Assembly (NCBI GenBank): GCA_021831565.1
Contig: JAKBMM010000007.1
Location: 1-64,000 of the forward strand
Length of the DNA: 64,000 nucleotides
Direction of reading: 5' to 3'
Source of the DNA: Planctomycetota bacterium
Lineage (GTDB): Bacteria > Planctomycetota > Phycisphaerae > WQYP01
Below, one piece after another: positions 22,265 through 32,379 of the stretch. The position numbers were made by a program, and so were the translations under genes. Positions within the stretch are counted from its first letter, which is position 1; every line of letters starts with the position of its first letter. The notes beneath the pieces are model-generated. The model saw nothing but the letters and a program-made list of their open reading frames with translations. It searched no databases and was not told where the DNA came from.

Positions 22265-25090
22265 ATGGCCGAGGATCTTGTGCCAGAGGATCTTGTGAAC
22301 GCACCATCGTCCGGCGGCACTTCTTCAGAACGATTCAACCGCCGTGACTTTTTGAAGATTGCCGGTTTGCTTCCACTCCCGATGGCTATCGGAAGCGAGA
22401 TTGGCACGGTATCCGCCTACGCGGCGCACCATCGGGAACCCGCCACCCGCCCCCCCACGCCGCACCCCGGCGCGGCGCCAACGGCCCTTATGTTGAATGA
22501 TCCGGCGCTGCCGGAGCACGATCCGGCGCTGCCGGCGATACTGGCCGGCGCCCTGGAAACAGCCGGTTACTCGGTCCGTTCCACCACCATTGCCGATATT
22601 TTCCATCCGCATGCGTTGACGGTCGAGTCCTGTGCGCTGCTGGCGTTGCCGCAGGCGCAGGCCCTGCCCCCCGCCCTATTTCCCGTGGTCCACGCCTATC
22701 TCCGGGCCGGCGGCCACCTGCTGGCCTTGGGATTGCCGGCTTGGAATACCCAGTTGGTTCCAGGGTCGAACGGCACATGGAGCAAACCCCTGGCGCCGAT
22801 CACAACGCCGTTGCCACCCCTGGAGACCCTCTGCCCCGCCTACAAGTTCTACCCGATCCATGGCGCCGTGCGTGTGGACGTGGCGCCCGGCCAGGCGGTG
22901 ATCCGCCCGCCGCGCGAACGGATCCAGGCGCCCGCCGCCATGATTTCCTCCTACGCGCGTCCGAGCAGTACGGGTTTCGCCAAGGGTCGCCCCTGGCGTT
23001 GGGTTTCCCTCCTGCGCGCCGGGGATGCGCACAGCGACGCCTGGCGGGGTTCCCCGGGAACCCTGCTGCTGTATCCGCCCGGCGCGGCGCCTCATGCCGG
23101 CGGCGCCTGGGCGGCTTTTACTCCCGCCACCGCCGACTTTTACCGCCAGCCGGCCATGCGGCGGGTGCTTACCCAGACAGCGCGGCGTCTGCACGACGGC
23201 CTGTTCCTGCTGGAAGGCGGCGCGGAGTTCTACACCTACTTTCCCGGCCAAAGCGTGCGTCTGGGAACCAGGGTCGCCAACTTGTGTGCCGCGCGCGAAT
23301 CCGCCACCGGCCAGGCGCGGCGCGGACGAGTGGCCATCACGATCCAATCCTCCGATGGCCGAAAAGTGCTCCGGCGTAGCTGGCCGGTGGTCTTGAACCG
23401 CGGGGGCACGGTGGTGCACGAGTTTACCTGGAACCCTCCCGGTAACTGGCCCGCCGCCGGCTATACGATCATCACGGAATTGTCGGAGCACGGACGGGTG
23501 GTGGACTCTCTGGAGCATCGCCTCCACGTCTGGACGCCGCCGGCCCACCCCAACTGGGTCACCATTCGTCCGGATGGACATTTTTATCTCAACGGCCGCT
23601 TGTGGCGCATCAACGGCGTCAATTACATGCCGTCGTCGGGCCCCGCCGTGGAAGGAGCGTTGTTTGGGACAATATTCCTTGGGTGGCTCAACCGTCCCGG
23701 ATACGATCCGGAAGTAATCGAACGCGACCTGGGACATATCCAGAACATAGGACTCAACGCCGTAAGCGTGCGTTGCAGTTCTTATGATATGGACTCCCAG
23801 AATCTGCTGGACCTGTTGCGGCGATGCCGCGAACATCAGTTGCGCGTGAAACTGAGTCTACAACCTGGAGTCTCGTACTGGCTTAATGGCCGCAGTTGGG
23901 AACAGGGAGAAAATCTGGCTTGGCATGTTTTCAAGGAAATCATCGACCACTACCGCCTGGCCGAGAACGATACGGTATTCACCTATGAAATCGACTGGGA
24001 GCCGAGTTTCGGCAGTGTCGGCGGGCTGCGGCGCACGGACAAGGCCTGGGCGAAATGGGTCCAGACTCATTATGGCGGCATCGCCGCCGCCGAGCGGGCC
24101 TGGGGTGTGCCCGCGCCGCGCGATAAGCAGGGACAATTGACCGGCCCGCCCCATAGAGACCTTGACTTTCAGCTCGTGTACCCCGTGCGGTACCGTAAGC
24201 CTTTATGGACCGGTCCGTCCAATTGGGCGGACCTGAACCTGCCCGCGGTACAAGAGTCGCAAGGGAAGCTGATCGCAGCGTATCGGCGTTTTCTCAATGA
24301 CTGGCTGGCCGAGACATACGGCCTGCCGGCGCGGCGCATCCGCGCCATCGCCCCGCATCAATATGTAAGTTTTCGCATGGCGCAGGCGAGCGATCCGGGC
24401 TGGATCAATGCCGCGAACTATCACTTGGAAGGGTTGGCTCGGGCGCTGGATTTTCTCTCGCCGGAAAGCTACGGCGAGTTGAACCGCCGGGCCGACCCCA
24501 AAAGTATCCGGCCGGCGACGGATAACGGGTCTGCGCTTATTTTGTTTCGCGTCGCCTACGCCCGGTCGATTGCGCCCCACGAGCCGGTTATCTGGGCGGA
24601 GACCGGCGAGAACGCTTGGGGGGCCGCGGCGCAGCAGATTGGCGGCCCGCAAGCGGATGTGTTAAGTCCCCTGGTCGCGCCGTCGTCGAGATCATGGTAC
24701 GCGGCGTTGCAGGCCGATAGCCCGCAAGCCTTGCAGGCCCAGGGCGCTTACTACGCCAAATTCTATGAGCTGGCGCTTTTCTCCGGCGCCGACGGCATTT
24801 TCTGGTGGTTCTACCCCGGAGGCTACCAGTACTATGAAGGCAGCGACTACGGCCTGATCAACCCCGATGGAACGGATCGCCCGGCCACGAAAATGGTTCG
24901 AATATGGGGGCGGCGACTGCTGGCCGCGCCGCGCCCGCCGGAACCGACCGTGTGGCTGGATTATGATAGCGAACGGCATCCGGATGGCGTATTGGGTATT
25001 TACTGGGCCTTGTACGCGCGTTTCTGTGCCGCGGTCAAGCACGGCTGTTTTCCCGGCTTGCGGGCGATCATCAGAACCGACAGCCCTTGA
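22265..25090 (+). CDS. Tat-exported glycoside hydrolase-like protein (clan GH-A TIM barrel; family not assigned)
   Basis: Tat motif NRRDFLKIAG; LNGRLWRINGVNYMPSSGP start of barrel; VFTYEIDWEPSFG and EPVIWAETGENAWG as putative acid/base and nucleophile strands; FWWFYPGG near the end. Confidence 0.7.
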   Translation: MAEDLVPEDLVNAPSSGGTSSERFNRRDFLKIAGLLPLPMAIGSEIGTVSAYAAHHREPATRPPTPHPGAAPTALMLNDPALPEHDPALPAILAGALETAGYSVRSTTIADIFHPHALTVESCALLALPQAQALPPALFPVVHAYLRAGGHLLALGLPAWNTQLVPGSNGTWSKPLAPITTPLPPLETLCPAYKFYPIHGAVRVDVAPGQAVIRPPRERIQAPAAMISSYARPSSTGFAKGRPWRWVSLLRAGDAHSDAWRGSPGTLLLYPPGAAPHAGGAWAAFTPATADFYRQPAMRRVLTQTARRLHDGLFLLEGGAEFYTYFPGQSVRLGTRVANLCAARESATGQARRGRVAITIQSSDGRKVLRRSWPVVLNRGGTVVHEFTWNPPGNWPAAGYTIITELSEHGRVVDSLEHRLHVWTPPAHPNWVTIRPDGHFYLNGRLWRINGVNYMPSSGPAVEGALFGTIFLGWLNRPGYDPEVIERDLGHIQNIGLNAVSVRCSSYDMDSQNLLDLLRRCREHQLRVKLSLQPGVSYWLNGRSWEQGENLAWHVFKEIIDHYRLAENDTVFTYEIDWEPSFGSVGGLRRTDKAWAKWVQTHYGGIAAAERAWGVPAPRDKQGQLTGPPHRDLDFQLVYPVRYRKPLWTGPSNWADLNLPAVQESQGKLIAAYRRFLNDWLAETYGLPARRIRAIAPHQYVSFRMAQASDPGWINAANYHLEGLARALDFLSPESYGELNRRADPKSIRPATDNGSALILFRVAYARSIAPHEPVIWAETGENAWGAAAQQIGGPQADVLSPLVAPSSRSWYAALQADSPQALQAQGAYYAKFYELALFSGADGIFWWFYPGGYQYYEGSDYGLINPDGTDRPATKMVRIWGRRLLAAPRPPEPTVWLDYDSERHPDGVLGIYWALYARFCAAVKHGCFPGLRAIIRTDSP

Positions 25091-25125
25091 ATTGCGGCGC
25101 GCCTCGTGAGCAATTATTTCTGGCT

Positions 25126-25917
25126 ATGCAGTGGATGGCAAACGAAGACATTGAAATATCGATTATCGCGCCGGCGTTCAACGAAGTTGAAAACGTCGGC
25201 CCCCTGGTGGAGCGGATCCGAGAGGTCTTCGTTCCCTTGAAAATTAGTTTCGAGGTGATCATCGTCGATGACGCCGGCACAGACGGCACACGGGAAAAAT
25301 TGGTGGAATTATCGCGGCTTTATCCCTGGTTGCGCGTAATTTCACTGGAGAAAAACAGCGGACAGACGGCGGCAATGGACGCCGGCTTCCGTGTCGCACG
25401 CGGACGAATCTGGGGAACCGTCGACGCCGACATGCAGAACGATCCCGGCGAAATTCCCAGACTCATGGCCATGCTCGGCCCGGACGTAGACATGGTCAAC
25501 GGCTGGCGGCGCCAGCGCCGCGATCATTTTCTGCGCATTATCCAGACGCGTATCGCCAATGGAATACGCAATTGCCTCAGCGGCGAAAATATCCGGGATT
25601 CCGCCTGTTCCCTCAAGGTTTACAAACGGCAGTGTCTCCAGGGCCTCACCCTTTACAAGGGAATGCACCGCTTCTTTCCGACCCTGGTGAAAATGCGCGG
25701 TTATCATGTGATCGAAACGCCGGTGAGCCATCAGCCCCGCGCCTACGGCGTGACCAAGTACAAGTTTGGCAGCCGGGTGATCCGGGCCTTCGTGGATCTG
25801 CTGGCCGTGCGGTGGATGAAAAAGCGGGTTTTGAATTACAAAGCTGTCGAATGGACGTCCGGCTGCGGCGCCGCGCCGCCGGCGCCAACAGAAGGAAAAT
25901 ACCCGAAGTCTCGGTGA
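25126..25917 (+). CDS. Glycosyltransferase family 2 protein (dolichyl-phosphate sugar synthase-like)
   Basis: ISIIAPAFNEVENVGPLVERI..., IIVDDAGTDGT, VDADMQNDP. Confidence 0.88.
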   Translation: MQWMANEDIEISIIAPAFNEVENVGPLVERIREVFVPLKISFEVIIVDDAGTDGTREKLVELSRLYPWLRVISLEKNSGQTAAMDAGFRVARGRIWGTVDADMQNDPGEIPRLMAMLGPDVDMVNGWRRQRRDHFLRIIQTRIANGIRNCLSGENIRDSACSLKVYKRQCLQGLTLYKGMHRFFPTLVKMRGYHVIETPVSHQPRAYGVTKYKFGSRVIRAFVDLLAVRWMKKRVLNYKAVEWTSGCGAAPPAPTEGKYPKSR

Positions 25918-25954
25918 GACCCAGAGCGACGCGTTGTTTTCGGAGCGGATGCCC

Positions 25955-26791
25955 ATGATTCACGCCACGGCCATAATTGATTCCGAAGCGCGGATCGACG
26001 CGAGTGTTCAAATTGGTCCCTATGCCATCGTGGAAGGGCCGGTGACCATTGGAGCGCAGTGCGCGCTTGCGGCGCACGCCAAACTGATCGGGCCGTTGGT
26101 ACTGGGCCGCGGCAACCGGGTGCACAGTTTCGCCGTTCTGGGCGACGCGCCCCAGGACGCCAAGTATCGGGATCAACCGAGCCGGCTCCTCATCGGCGAC
26201 GATAATATTTTCCGGGAGCACGCGACGGTCCACCGCGGCACCAACGGCGACACCATCATCGGCGCGCACAATTTTTTCATGGTGGGCAGCCACGTCGGTC
26301 ACAACTGCCGCGTCGGCAACAACGTCACTCTGGTCAATCACGCCACCCTCGGGGGTTACGTGGAGGTCCAGGATCGCGTGATTATCGGCGGACATTGCGC
26401 CGTGCATCAATTTTGCCGCGTAGGCCGGTTGGCGATGATTTCCAACAACTCCGCACACAACGTCGATATTCCTCCGTTCGTTACCGCGATGCTGACCAAC
26501 ACCATCACGCAGCTCAACGCCGTCGGAATTCGCCGCTCGGGCATGGGTCCCCAGGGCATCCATGCGCTTCGGCGGATGTTTCAAACTCTGTTTCGCACGC
26601 ACGGCGACGTGCCCCTGGGCAGAAGTATCGACTTGTTGCCGGACGAGCTGCGTCGGACGCCGGAGGTGGAAGAGTTCATCGAGTTCGTCCGTACGACCAA
26701 GCGCGGCGTGGCCCGCTTTCGCCCCTGGTCCATGCGGCAGGGCGCCATGGAACCCGGCAATCCCGACAGCTCACGGGACGCTGGAGATTAA
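25955..26791 (+). CDS. lpxA: Acyl-ACP--UDP-N-acetylglucosamine O-acyltransferase
   Basis: MIHATAIIDSEARIDASVQIGPYAIVEG, hexapeptide repeats, FREHATVHRGT, VGHNCRVGNNVTLVNHATLGG. Confidence 0.92.
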   Translation: MIHATAIIDSEARIDASVQIGPYAIVEGPVTIGAQCALAAHAKLIGPLVLGRGNRVHSFAVLGDAPQDAKYRDQPSRLLIGDDNIFREHATVHRGTNGDTIIGAHNFFMVGSHVGHNCRVGNNVTLVNHATLGGYVEVQDRVIIGGHCAVHQFCRVGRLAMISNNSAHNVDIPPFVTAMLTNTITQLNAVGIRRSGMGPQGIHALRRMFQTLFRTHGDVPLGRSIDLLPDELRRTPEVEEFIEFVRTTKRGVARFRPWSMRQGAMEPGNPDSSRDAGD

Positions 26792-26799
26792 GGAACCTG

Positions 26800-27846
26800 A
26801 TGAATCCGGCCATCGCCCGCATCCTCGACGCCAATTGCAACCGCGCCCGCGAGGCGCTGCGGGTTCTGGAGGATTACGCCCGTCTGGGACTCAACGACGG
26901 CGGGCTGTCCGGCGAGCTGAAAACGCTGCGCCACGATCTGGCCGGCATCCTGGGCCGGCTCGGCGGTGCGGAACTTGTCCTGGCCCGCGATACGCCGGGC
27001 GATCCGGGCGTGGGGATCAAAACTCCCGCTGAACTGGAGCGCGGCGGTCTGTTCGACGTTTTATGCGCCAACGCCAAGCGGCTTACCGAGGCGCTGCGCG
27101 TGCTGGAGGAACTGGGCAAGACCTTTGAACCGGCGGCGGCGGCGAACATTGAAAACATTCGCTACCGGTGCTATGCGCTGGAGCAGCGAATTCTGCGCAG
27201 CGCCGGCCAGCAGGGACGCCTGGCGCGCGTGCGGCTCTACGTTCTATTGACCGAAGCCTTGTGCCGCCGCCCCTGGGACCAGACATTGGAGGCTCTCCTG
27301 GCCGGCGGCGCGGACTGCATACAGTTGCGCGAAAAGAATCTTTCTGATTGCGAACTGTTGCGGCGTGCGCGGATTCTGGTGGAGAAGTGCCGCTCGCGGG
27401 CGGTGGTGTCGATCATCAATGACCGCGTGGATGTGGCGCTGGCGGCCGGCGCCGACGGAGTTCATCTGGGCCAGCAGGATATGCCCTGCGCCATCGCCAG
27501 AAAAATAGCCGGCCGCGACATGATCATCGGCATATCCACGCAAACCGCCGAACAGGCGCGGGCCGCCGTCCGGGATGGGGCCACGTATATCGCCATCGGT
27601 CCAATGTTCCCGACGCAAACCAAGATCAAGCCGCGCCTCGCCGGCGTGGAATATGCCCGCGAAATTCGCGGCGCGGATCTGCCGATCCCCTCCGTCGCCA
27701 TCGGCGGAATCACGCCGGATAATCTTGGCCAACTGCTAACTGCGGGTGTTGCGGCCGTGGCGGTGAGTTCCGCGGCGCTCGCCGCGGATGATCCGCAAGC
27801 TCTCTGCCGGCGGCTGCGGGACATGTTGCATCGGAAACCGGCATGA
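26800..27846 (+). CDS. thiE: Fusion of N-terminal ThiD2-like domain with thiamine-phosphate synthase (ThiE)
   Basis: MNPAIARILDANCNRAREALRVLEDYARL (ThiD2-like) then ADCIQLREKNLSD, INDRVDVALAAGADGVHLGQQDMP, AIGPMFPTQTK. Confidence 0.88.
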   Translation: MNPAIARILDANCNRAREALRVLEDYARLGLNDGGLSGELKTLRHDLAGILGRLGGAELVLARDTPGDPGVGIKTPAELERGGLFDVLCANAKRLTEALRVLEELGKTFEPAAAANIENIRYRCYALEQRILRSAGQQGRLARVRLYVLLTEALCRRPWDQTLEALLAGGADCIQLREKNLSDCELLRRARILVEKCRSRAVVSIINDRVDVALAAGADGVHLGQQDMPCAIARKIAGRDMIIGISTQTAEQARAAVRDGATYIAIGPMFPTQTKIKPRLAGVEYAREIRGADLPIPSVAIGGITPDNLGQLLTAGVAAVAVSSAALAADDPQALCRRLRDMLHRKPA

Positions 27847-29600
27847 GCGTACCGAAAACGAATGCGGACCATGCACCCAACACGGCCACGGCCGATCGCC
27901 CGGGTGGATTCATTCATTACGCCAATCTGATCTCCAAGTTGACTTTTCTTTCCCGGATTTTCGGACTGCTGCGCGACAAAGCGTGCGGCTATTTTCTCGG
28001 CGTGGGAACAACCTGGTCCGCTTTCTGGATGGGGTTTCAGTTTCCCAATCTTTTCCGCCGCATCTTCGGAGAAGGCGCGCTAACGGCGGTGTTTCTACCG
28101 GTGTACACCCGTCTTCGCCAACAGCAGGGCCAGGAGGCGGCCAACCAGTTGGCCCGCGCGATCGTTGTTCTGCTGACCGTTGTACTCGTGGCCATCATGC
28201 TGGTGGGGGAAGCGATGGTCGCGCCGCTGGCGTTATCGCATGCGGTTTCGTCCGCCAATCGTCTTGCGGCCGGAATGATCGCCCTGATGCTTCCCTACTC
28301 TGTTTACGTGTGCCTGGTGGCGCTGCTGGGGGCGATCGCGGCCTCCCACGAACGCTTTGCCGCCCAGGCCGCTGCGCCCATCATTCTCAATATCGCCATG
28401 GCCCTGGCGGCGGCGATTCCCGTGCTTATCTGGACTTGGCGTTATCCCGTGCGCCTGCGCGTGATCTGGGTGGCGGTGGCGGTGCTCATCGCCGGCATGG
28501 TTCAACTGTTGCTGATGTTCATCGCCGTTAAACGGGCCGGAGTACGACTCTCCGGCGGCTGGCGAATTATCCCCCCGAACGGAGGCGGAACCATACGAGC
28601 GGCCATCGGCGAAATTGTTCGCGCCATGCTGCCGATGACGATCGGCCTTTCCGTGGTTCAGCTTAACGTGTTTATGGATTCGCAGATCGCGTGGTGGTTC
28701 TCACCGGACGGTCACGCCGGCCGGACGATTTTTGGGCTTCTGGGCATGCACATACACACGCCCCTGCTCGCCGGTGCTCTGGGAAAGCTCTCGGTGGCGC
28801 AGCGCATTTACATGCTGCCCGTCGGCATTTTCGGCGTAGCCACGGCAACCGCGGTGTTTCCCCGTCTCTCCGCGGCGGCCGGGCGGCCCGCCGAAGTCAA
28901 ACAGATTCTCCAGGCCGCGCTGCGGAAGAGTTTATTTTTGAGCATTCCCGCCACCGCCGGCATGATTCTCATTGCCCACACGCTCATCACCGCCATTTAT
29001 ATGGGAGGCCGCGTCAGCGCCGACGACGTGGACCGAGCCACATGGGCCGCACGATGGTTCTGCGCGGGCATTTGGGCCTTTGAAATTCAAATGTTGCTGG
29101 TGCGGGTGTTTTACGCCCACCGCGACGCCGCAACGCCCATGAAAATAGCCGTGGCCATGGTGTTTTTAAACCTCGCGCTGAACCTGCTGTTGATCTGGTT
29201 CATGCAGGTGGGCGGCCTGGCGGCCAGCACCAGTATTTCCGCGGTGGTGCAGGTGGGCGTGTTGGCGTGGCTCGTGCGAAAACGATTCGGACCGCTCGAA
29301 CCGCGCGCCGTGGGACCGCTGGTGGGTAAATCGCTTCTGGCCACAGCTTTGATGACTCTGTTCGCTTGGATCGTCAATACTCAGTTACGCGGAATTCCGA
29401 TGCTCGGACCGGGTCATCGGCTGCTCGGGGCGCTGGTCCGCCTGCCCGCCGTGGTGCTCACCGCGGCGATCGTGTACGGACTGGCAAGTCGCTGGCTGGG
29501 AGTGGCGGAATTGGCCGAGGCACCGGTAATCAGAATATTCCGCCGGAAAAACAGTTCTCCCGCCGGGCCCCCGAACGATCCCGCCGCCAGCCGCCAATAA
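27843..29600 (+). CDS. murJ: Lipid II flippase MurJ/MviN family protein
   Basis: SKLTFLSRIFGLLRDKACGYFLG..., FPNLFRRIFGEGALTAVFLPVY. Confidence 0.92.
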   Translation: MSVPKTNADHAPNTATADRPGGFIHYANLISKLTFLSRIFGLLRDKACGYFLGVGTTWSAFWMGFQFPNLFRRIFGEGALTAVFLPVYTRLRQQQGQEAANQLARAIVVLLTVVLVAIMLVGEAMVAPLALSHAVSSANRLAAGMIALMLPYSVYVCLVALLGAIAASHERFAAQAAAPIILNIAMALAAAIPVLIWTWRYPVRLRVIWVAVAVLIAGMVQLLLMFIAVKRAGVRLSGGWRIIPPNGGGTIRAAIGEIVRAMLPMTIGLSVVQLNVFMDSQIAWWFSPDGHAGRTIFGLLGMHIHTPLLAGALGKLSVAQRIYMLPVGIFGVATATAVFPRLSAAAGRPAEVKQILQAALRKSLFLSIPATAGMILIAHTLITAIYMGGRVSADDVDRATWAARWFCAGIWAFEIQMLLVRVFYAHRDAATPMKIAVAMVFLNLALNLLLIWFMQVGGLAASTSISAVVQVGVLAWLVRKRFGPLEPRAVGPLVGKSLLATALMTLFAWIVNTQLRGIPMLGPGHRLLGALVRLPAVVLTAAIVYGLASRWLGVAELAEAPVIRIFRRKNSSPAGPPNDPAASRQ

Positions 29601-29606
29601 AGAGAA

Positions 29607-30623
29607 TTAATGCGCCGGTTGCGACGCGGCGCGCCGCGCCAGCGCCTGCTTTCGCAGCCGGGCTAGACGGGCCTGCAAAGCGATGATTTGCGCTTCGATT
29701 TGCCGGATCTGTTTTCCCGGCGAACCGGGATTGGCGCCCGCCGCCGGGGAATTTTCCACAGCCCGCTTGCGTCCAGCCTGCCCGGTATTCGCGGGCGCCG
29801 CACCCGGGCGCCGCAGCCCCAAAGACGCGCTGGAACGCAGCAGCAGCCTGGCCAGCGGCTGAACCGGCGGTGGCAGTGATCTTAGGTGGGCGGAATCAAC
29901 CGAATATCGCCGGTCTCCGGTATTGATGATCGTATGAACCACCCCGTGGGAATCGGTCCACTGCGTGATGGTGAATACCTCCGGTAACCGCGACGATAGA
30001 GCGGGAGAGCCGGGCGTTTCCGGCAGATGAATGATCATGCCGGGACCAAAGGTCATGACTCGCGCCGGCATGATCTGTCGTCCCGGGGCGCCGGGATTCG
30101 CTGGCCGGGCGGCTGGGACGAAAGTCCGCGAAGTCATGAATATTTTTCGCCCGAGAAAAAACAGTTGGGGCGGGCAAGGCGCCGGTGTTACGCTTACTTT
30201 CCGCCGCGCGCCGGCGCGAATGATCGTCAGGCGGCATACCGTCGGCCGGCCGCGCCGCCGAGGCGATTGATTCACTGCCTCTACAAGCTGCTGCGGGGTC
30301 CGAAGGGGTTTGCCACCCAGCGCAATGAGCAGATCACCAGCCTTTAAGCCGGCCGCGGCGGCGGGACTCCCCGGTATCACCTGTTGAACCAGCAGCCCCT
30401 GCCCCCCGCGCAATCCCAGCAACCGGCTGAAAACTGACGGAATTTTTCGGATCGCCACGCCGATGAAGTATCGGCCCGTCCCGGTACGATCGGGATGGGC
30501 GCCGGGAGCGACCGGTTGCGGCGCCGCAATCACGCTACCGCGGGAGGCCCGCACCGGACCGGTCGCCGCGGCGGCGACCAGACCGAACAGCAAAACAATT
30601 ACAAGCAAAAGTCTATTCGACAT
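29607..30623 (-). CDS. Secreted PDZ-domain protein
   Basis: Signal peptide, then GLLVQQVIPGSPAAAAGLKAGDLLIALGGKPLRTPQQL. Confidence 0.8.
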   Translation of the reverse strand: MSNRLLLVIVLLFGLVAAAATGPVRASRGSVIAAPQPVAPGAHPDRTGTGRYFIGVAIRKIPSVFSRLLGLRGGQGLLVQQVIPGSPAAAAGLKAGDLLIALGGKPLRTPQQLVEAVNQSPRRRGRPTVCRLTIIRAGARRKVSVTPAPCPPQLFFLGRKIFMTSRTFVPAARPANPGAPGRQIMPARVMTFGPGMIIHLPETPGSPALSSRLPEVFTITQWTDSHGVVHTIINTGDRRYSVDSAHLRSLPPPVQPLARLLLRSSASLGLRRPGAAPANTGQAGRKRAVENSPAAGANPGSPGKQIRQIEAQIIALQARLARLRKQALARRAASQPAH

Positions 30624-30673
30624 TCATACACGTGTTGTAAACTTCCGTCTTAGAGCCTGTCCGGAACAGGCTC

Positions 30674-31255
30674 TTAATAAACCGGCGACGTCTTCACCGC
30701 CACCGCCGGTACGACCGGAAACGCCACCACTCGCCCCGTCCCGTCGCTGACCACCACAATGTTGCGCGTTGTATTGGCCGCAGAGCCGTTCATCACCGGA
30801 TAGCTCATCGGTACGGCGCTGGAACCCGGCGTCAATAAAAAGTGGCTGCGCAGCCGCGCCGCAGGGGGCGCAAACGCCGTCGTGATCGCCGGGTGCGCCG
30901 TGTGCAACCGCCCGCCGATATACAAACCCGCCAGGGAAAAAAGCGTCGCTGTCGCCAGGACCATCGCCGCGATCCGCAGCGTCTGCGGTAATCCGCCGGC
31001 CCGGCGATGGTCCGGCGCTTCGCTTTCGCCGCGATTTACCGTGGAAACGCCGATCATCTCCCGCACGGCGCGCCGCTCCACCTGGTATTGCAGGAATCGC
31101 ATCGCCACCATCCGCCAGCCGCCGGGCGTTCGATCCATCCTCTGGAGCAGGTCGCCGCGCCGCTCCGCGGACAACTCATCATCGACCAGCAGGTCGAGTT
31201 GCCTTTGCAGCCTGACCGGCGCGTCATCCGCATTGTTTTCAGTTAATATCGCCAT
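30674..31255 (-). CDS. Anti-sigma factor-like membrane protein
   Basis: LVDDELSAERRGDLLQRMDRTPGGWRMVAMRFLQYQ, single TM helix, directly downstream of an ECF sigma gene. Confidence 0.65.
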   Translation of the reverse strand: MAILTENNADDAPVRLQRQLDLLVDDELSAERRGDLLQRMDRTPGGWRMVAMRFLQYQVERRAVREMIGVSTVNRGESEAPDHRRAGGLPQTLRIAAMVLATATLFSLAGLYIGGRLHTAHPAITTAFAPPAARLRSHFLLTPGSSAVPMSYPVMNGSAANTTRNIVVVSDGTGRVVAFPVVPAVAVKTSPVY

Positions 31256-31269
31256 GTTTTCACCTCCGG

Positions 31270-31878
31270 CTATTTGCCGCCGTTGTCCCGCTCCAGCATC
31301 ATCCGCAGCTTCTGGCGGGCGCGAAAGAGCCGCATCTCCACCACCGCCACCGTTACGTTCAGCCGCGAAGCAATTTCCTTGTAACTGCAATCGTCCACGT
31401 GCTTCATCATCAGCAGTTCCACATCGCGTGGCGGCAGGCGCGTCATCGCCTGGCGCAGGCGGGCGTGGCGTTCCGCCGCCAACAGAGCCTCGAGCGGGCC
31501 GGCCTGGGCGGATGTGCCATCACTGGAACGGGTCAACTGCAATTGCTCCGCCTGGTGGACGCGCTTGCGCGCCCGTCCCAGCGCCCGCCGGTGCATTAAT
31601 GCCGCCCGCACGGTAAGCCGATACAGCCACGGTTTGGCGTTTTGCGCCGCTTGCAGCGTCGGCCAGTTGCGCAGCGCCTCCGCCGCCACTTCCTGCATGA
31701 CGTCGTCGGCCCCTTGCGCGCTTTTGAGACGCGCCGTCGCGACCGCCCGCAGCCAGCCTCCGTGCAGACGCAGCGCCTCGCCTGCGGTCCGTGGAAGGAC
31801 CGCCCCATCCGCCGTCGCGGATTCACCCTGCACAGCGCCAGAGTCATGCATGTCCGGGTCTTCTCCTGTCGGGGTCAT
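31270..31878 (-). CDS. ECF-type RNA polymerase sigma factor
   Basis: QGADDVMQEVAAEALRNW...WLYRLTVRAALMHRRA (region 2) and MTRLPPRDVELLMMKHVDDCSYKEIASRLNVTVAVVEMRLFRARQKLR (region 4). Confidence 0.85.
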   Translation of the reverse strand: MTPTGEDPDMHDSGAVQGESATADGAVLPRTAGEALRLHGGWLRAVATARLKSAQGADDVMQEVAAEALRNWPTLQAAQNAKPWLYRLTVRAALMHRRALGRARKRVHQAEQLQLTRSSDGTSAQAGPLEALLAAERHARLRQAMTRLPPRDVELLMMKHVDDCSYKEIASRLNVTVAVVEMRLFRARQKLRMMLERDNGGK

Positions 31879-32067
31879 TGCGCCGTCTTTCTATACGTTG
31901 CCGCCGGCAATGGGTGCTTTCGGTATTTATCGGCTTTTTTGCCCGATTTGCGGATTCCGCCGCCCCGGGAGCGTGACTTTCCAGGAATATACAATCCCAA
32001 CAAATCATTATCTCCACGGCGGGTGTGGGTAAGGTTTATAGGCGGGCGGGAAAACTCACGAACGGTT

Positions 32068-32259
32068 ATGAAATGGAAGAATGCCGAACGGCCCGAACTA
32101 CGCGCCGAACTCGATGCCGTGTATTTTAATCTCTACGGCATCAGCCGGGATGACGCGATTTACATTTTGTCCACATTCCAAGCGACGGGGAGCCCCGCCG
32201 ATCCCCATTCCTCCGCCGCGCTGGTCATCGGGAAATATGACGAATTGGCGGAGGCGTGA
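32068..32259 (+). pseudogene. C-terminal remnant of a type IIG/Eco57I-like restriction-modification or DNA methyltransferase protein
   Basis: KNAERPELRAELDAVYFNLYGISRDDAIYILSTFQ...ALVIGKYDELAEA resembles the extreme C-terminus of such enzymes (RaelDA.ya.LYGlsrde..YILdtF...e.YD); no upstream catalytic portion present. Confidence 0.55.
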
Positions 32260-32379
32260 ATGGCCAAGGCATGAGCGGCGGTGAAAGCCGTGCTGTGCAT
32301 CTGAGAATCGCATTACCACCAAGGCGGTCGCGAGCGGCCTTCCCCCTCCGAAAAGGGGCTATTTCAGCAAGATGGTCAA

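Noticed and set aside
22676-23836. 386-aa minus-strand ORF
   Set aside because: Antisense to the exported glycosidase-like gene; shadow ORF.
30652-30674. Inverted repeat AGAGCCTGT-CCGGA-ACAGGCTCT, with partial echoes near 22005 and 36100 (possible IS ends)
   Set aside because: A plausible hairpin between convergent or adjacent gene ends, but no T-tract and no transposase. The echoes are too short and divergent to claim a mobile element.
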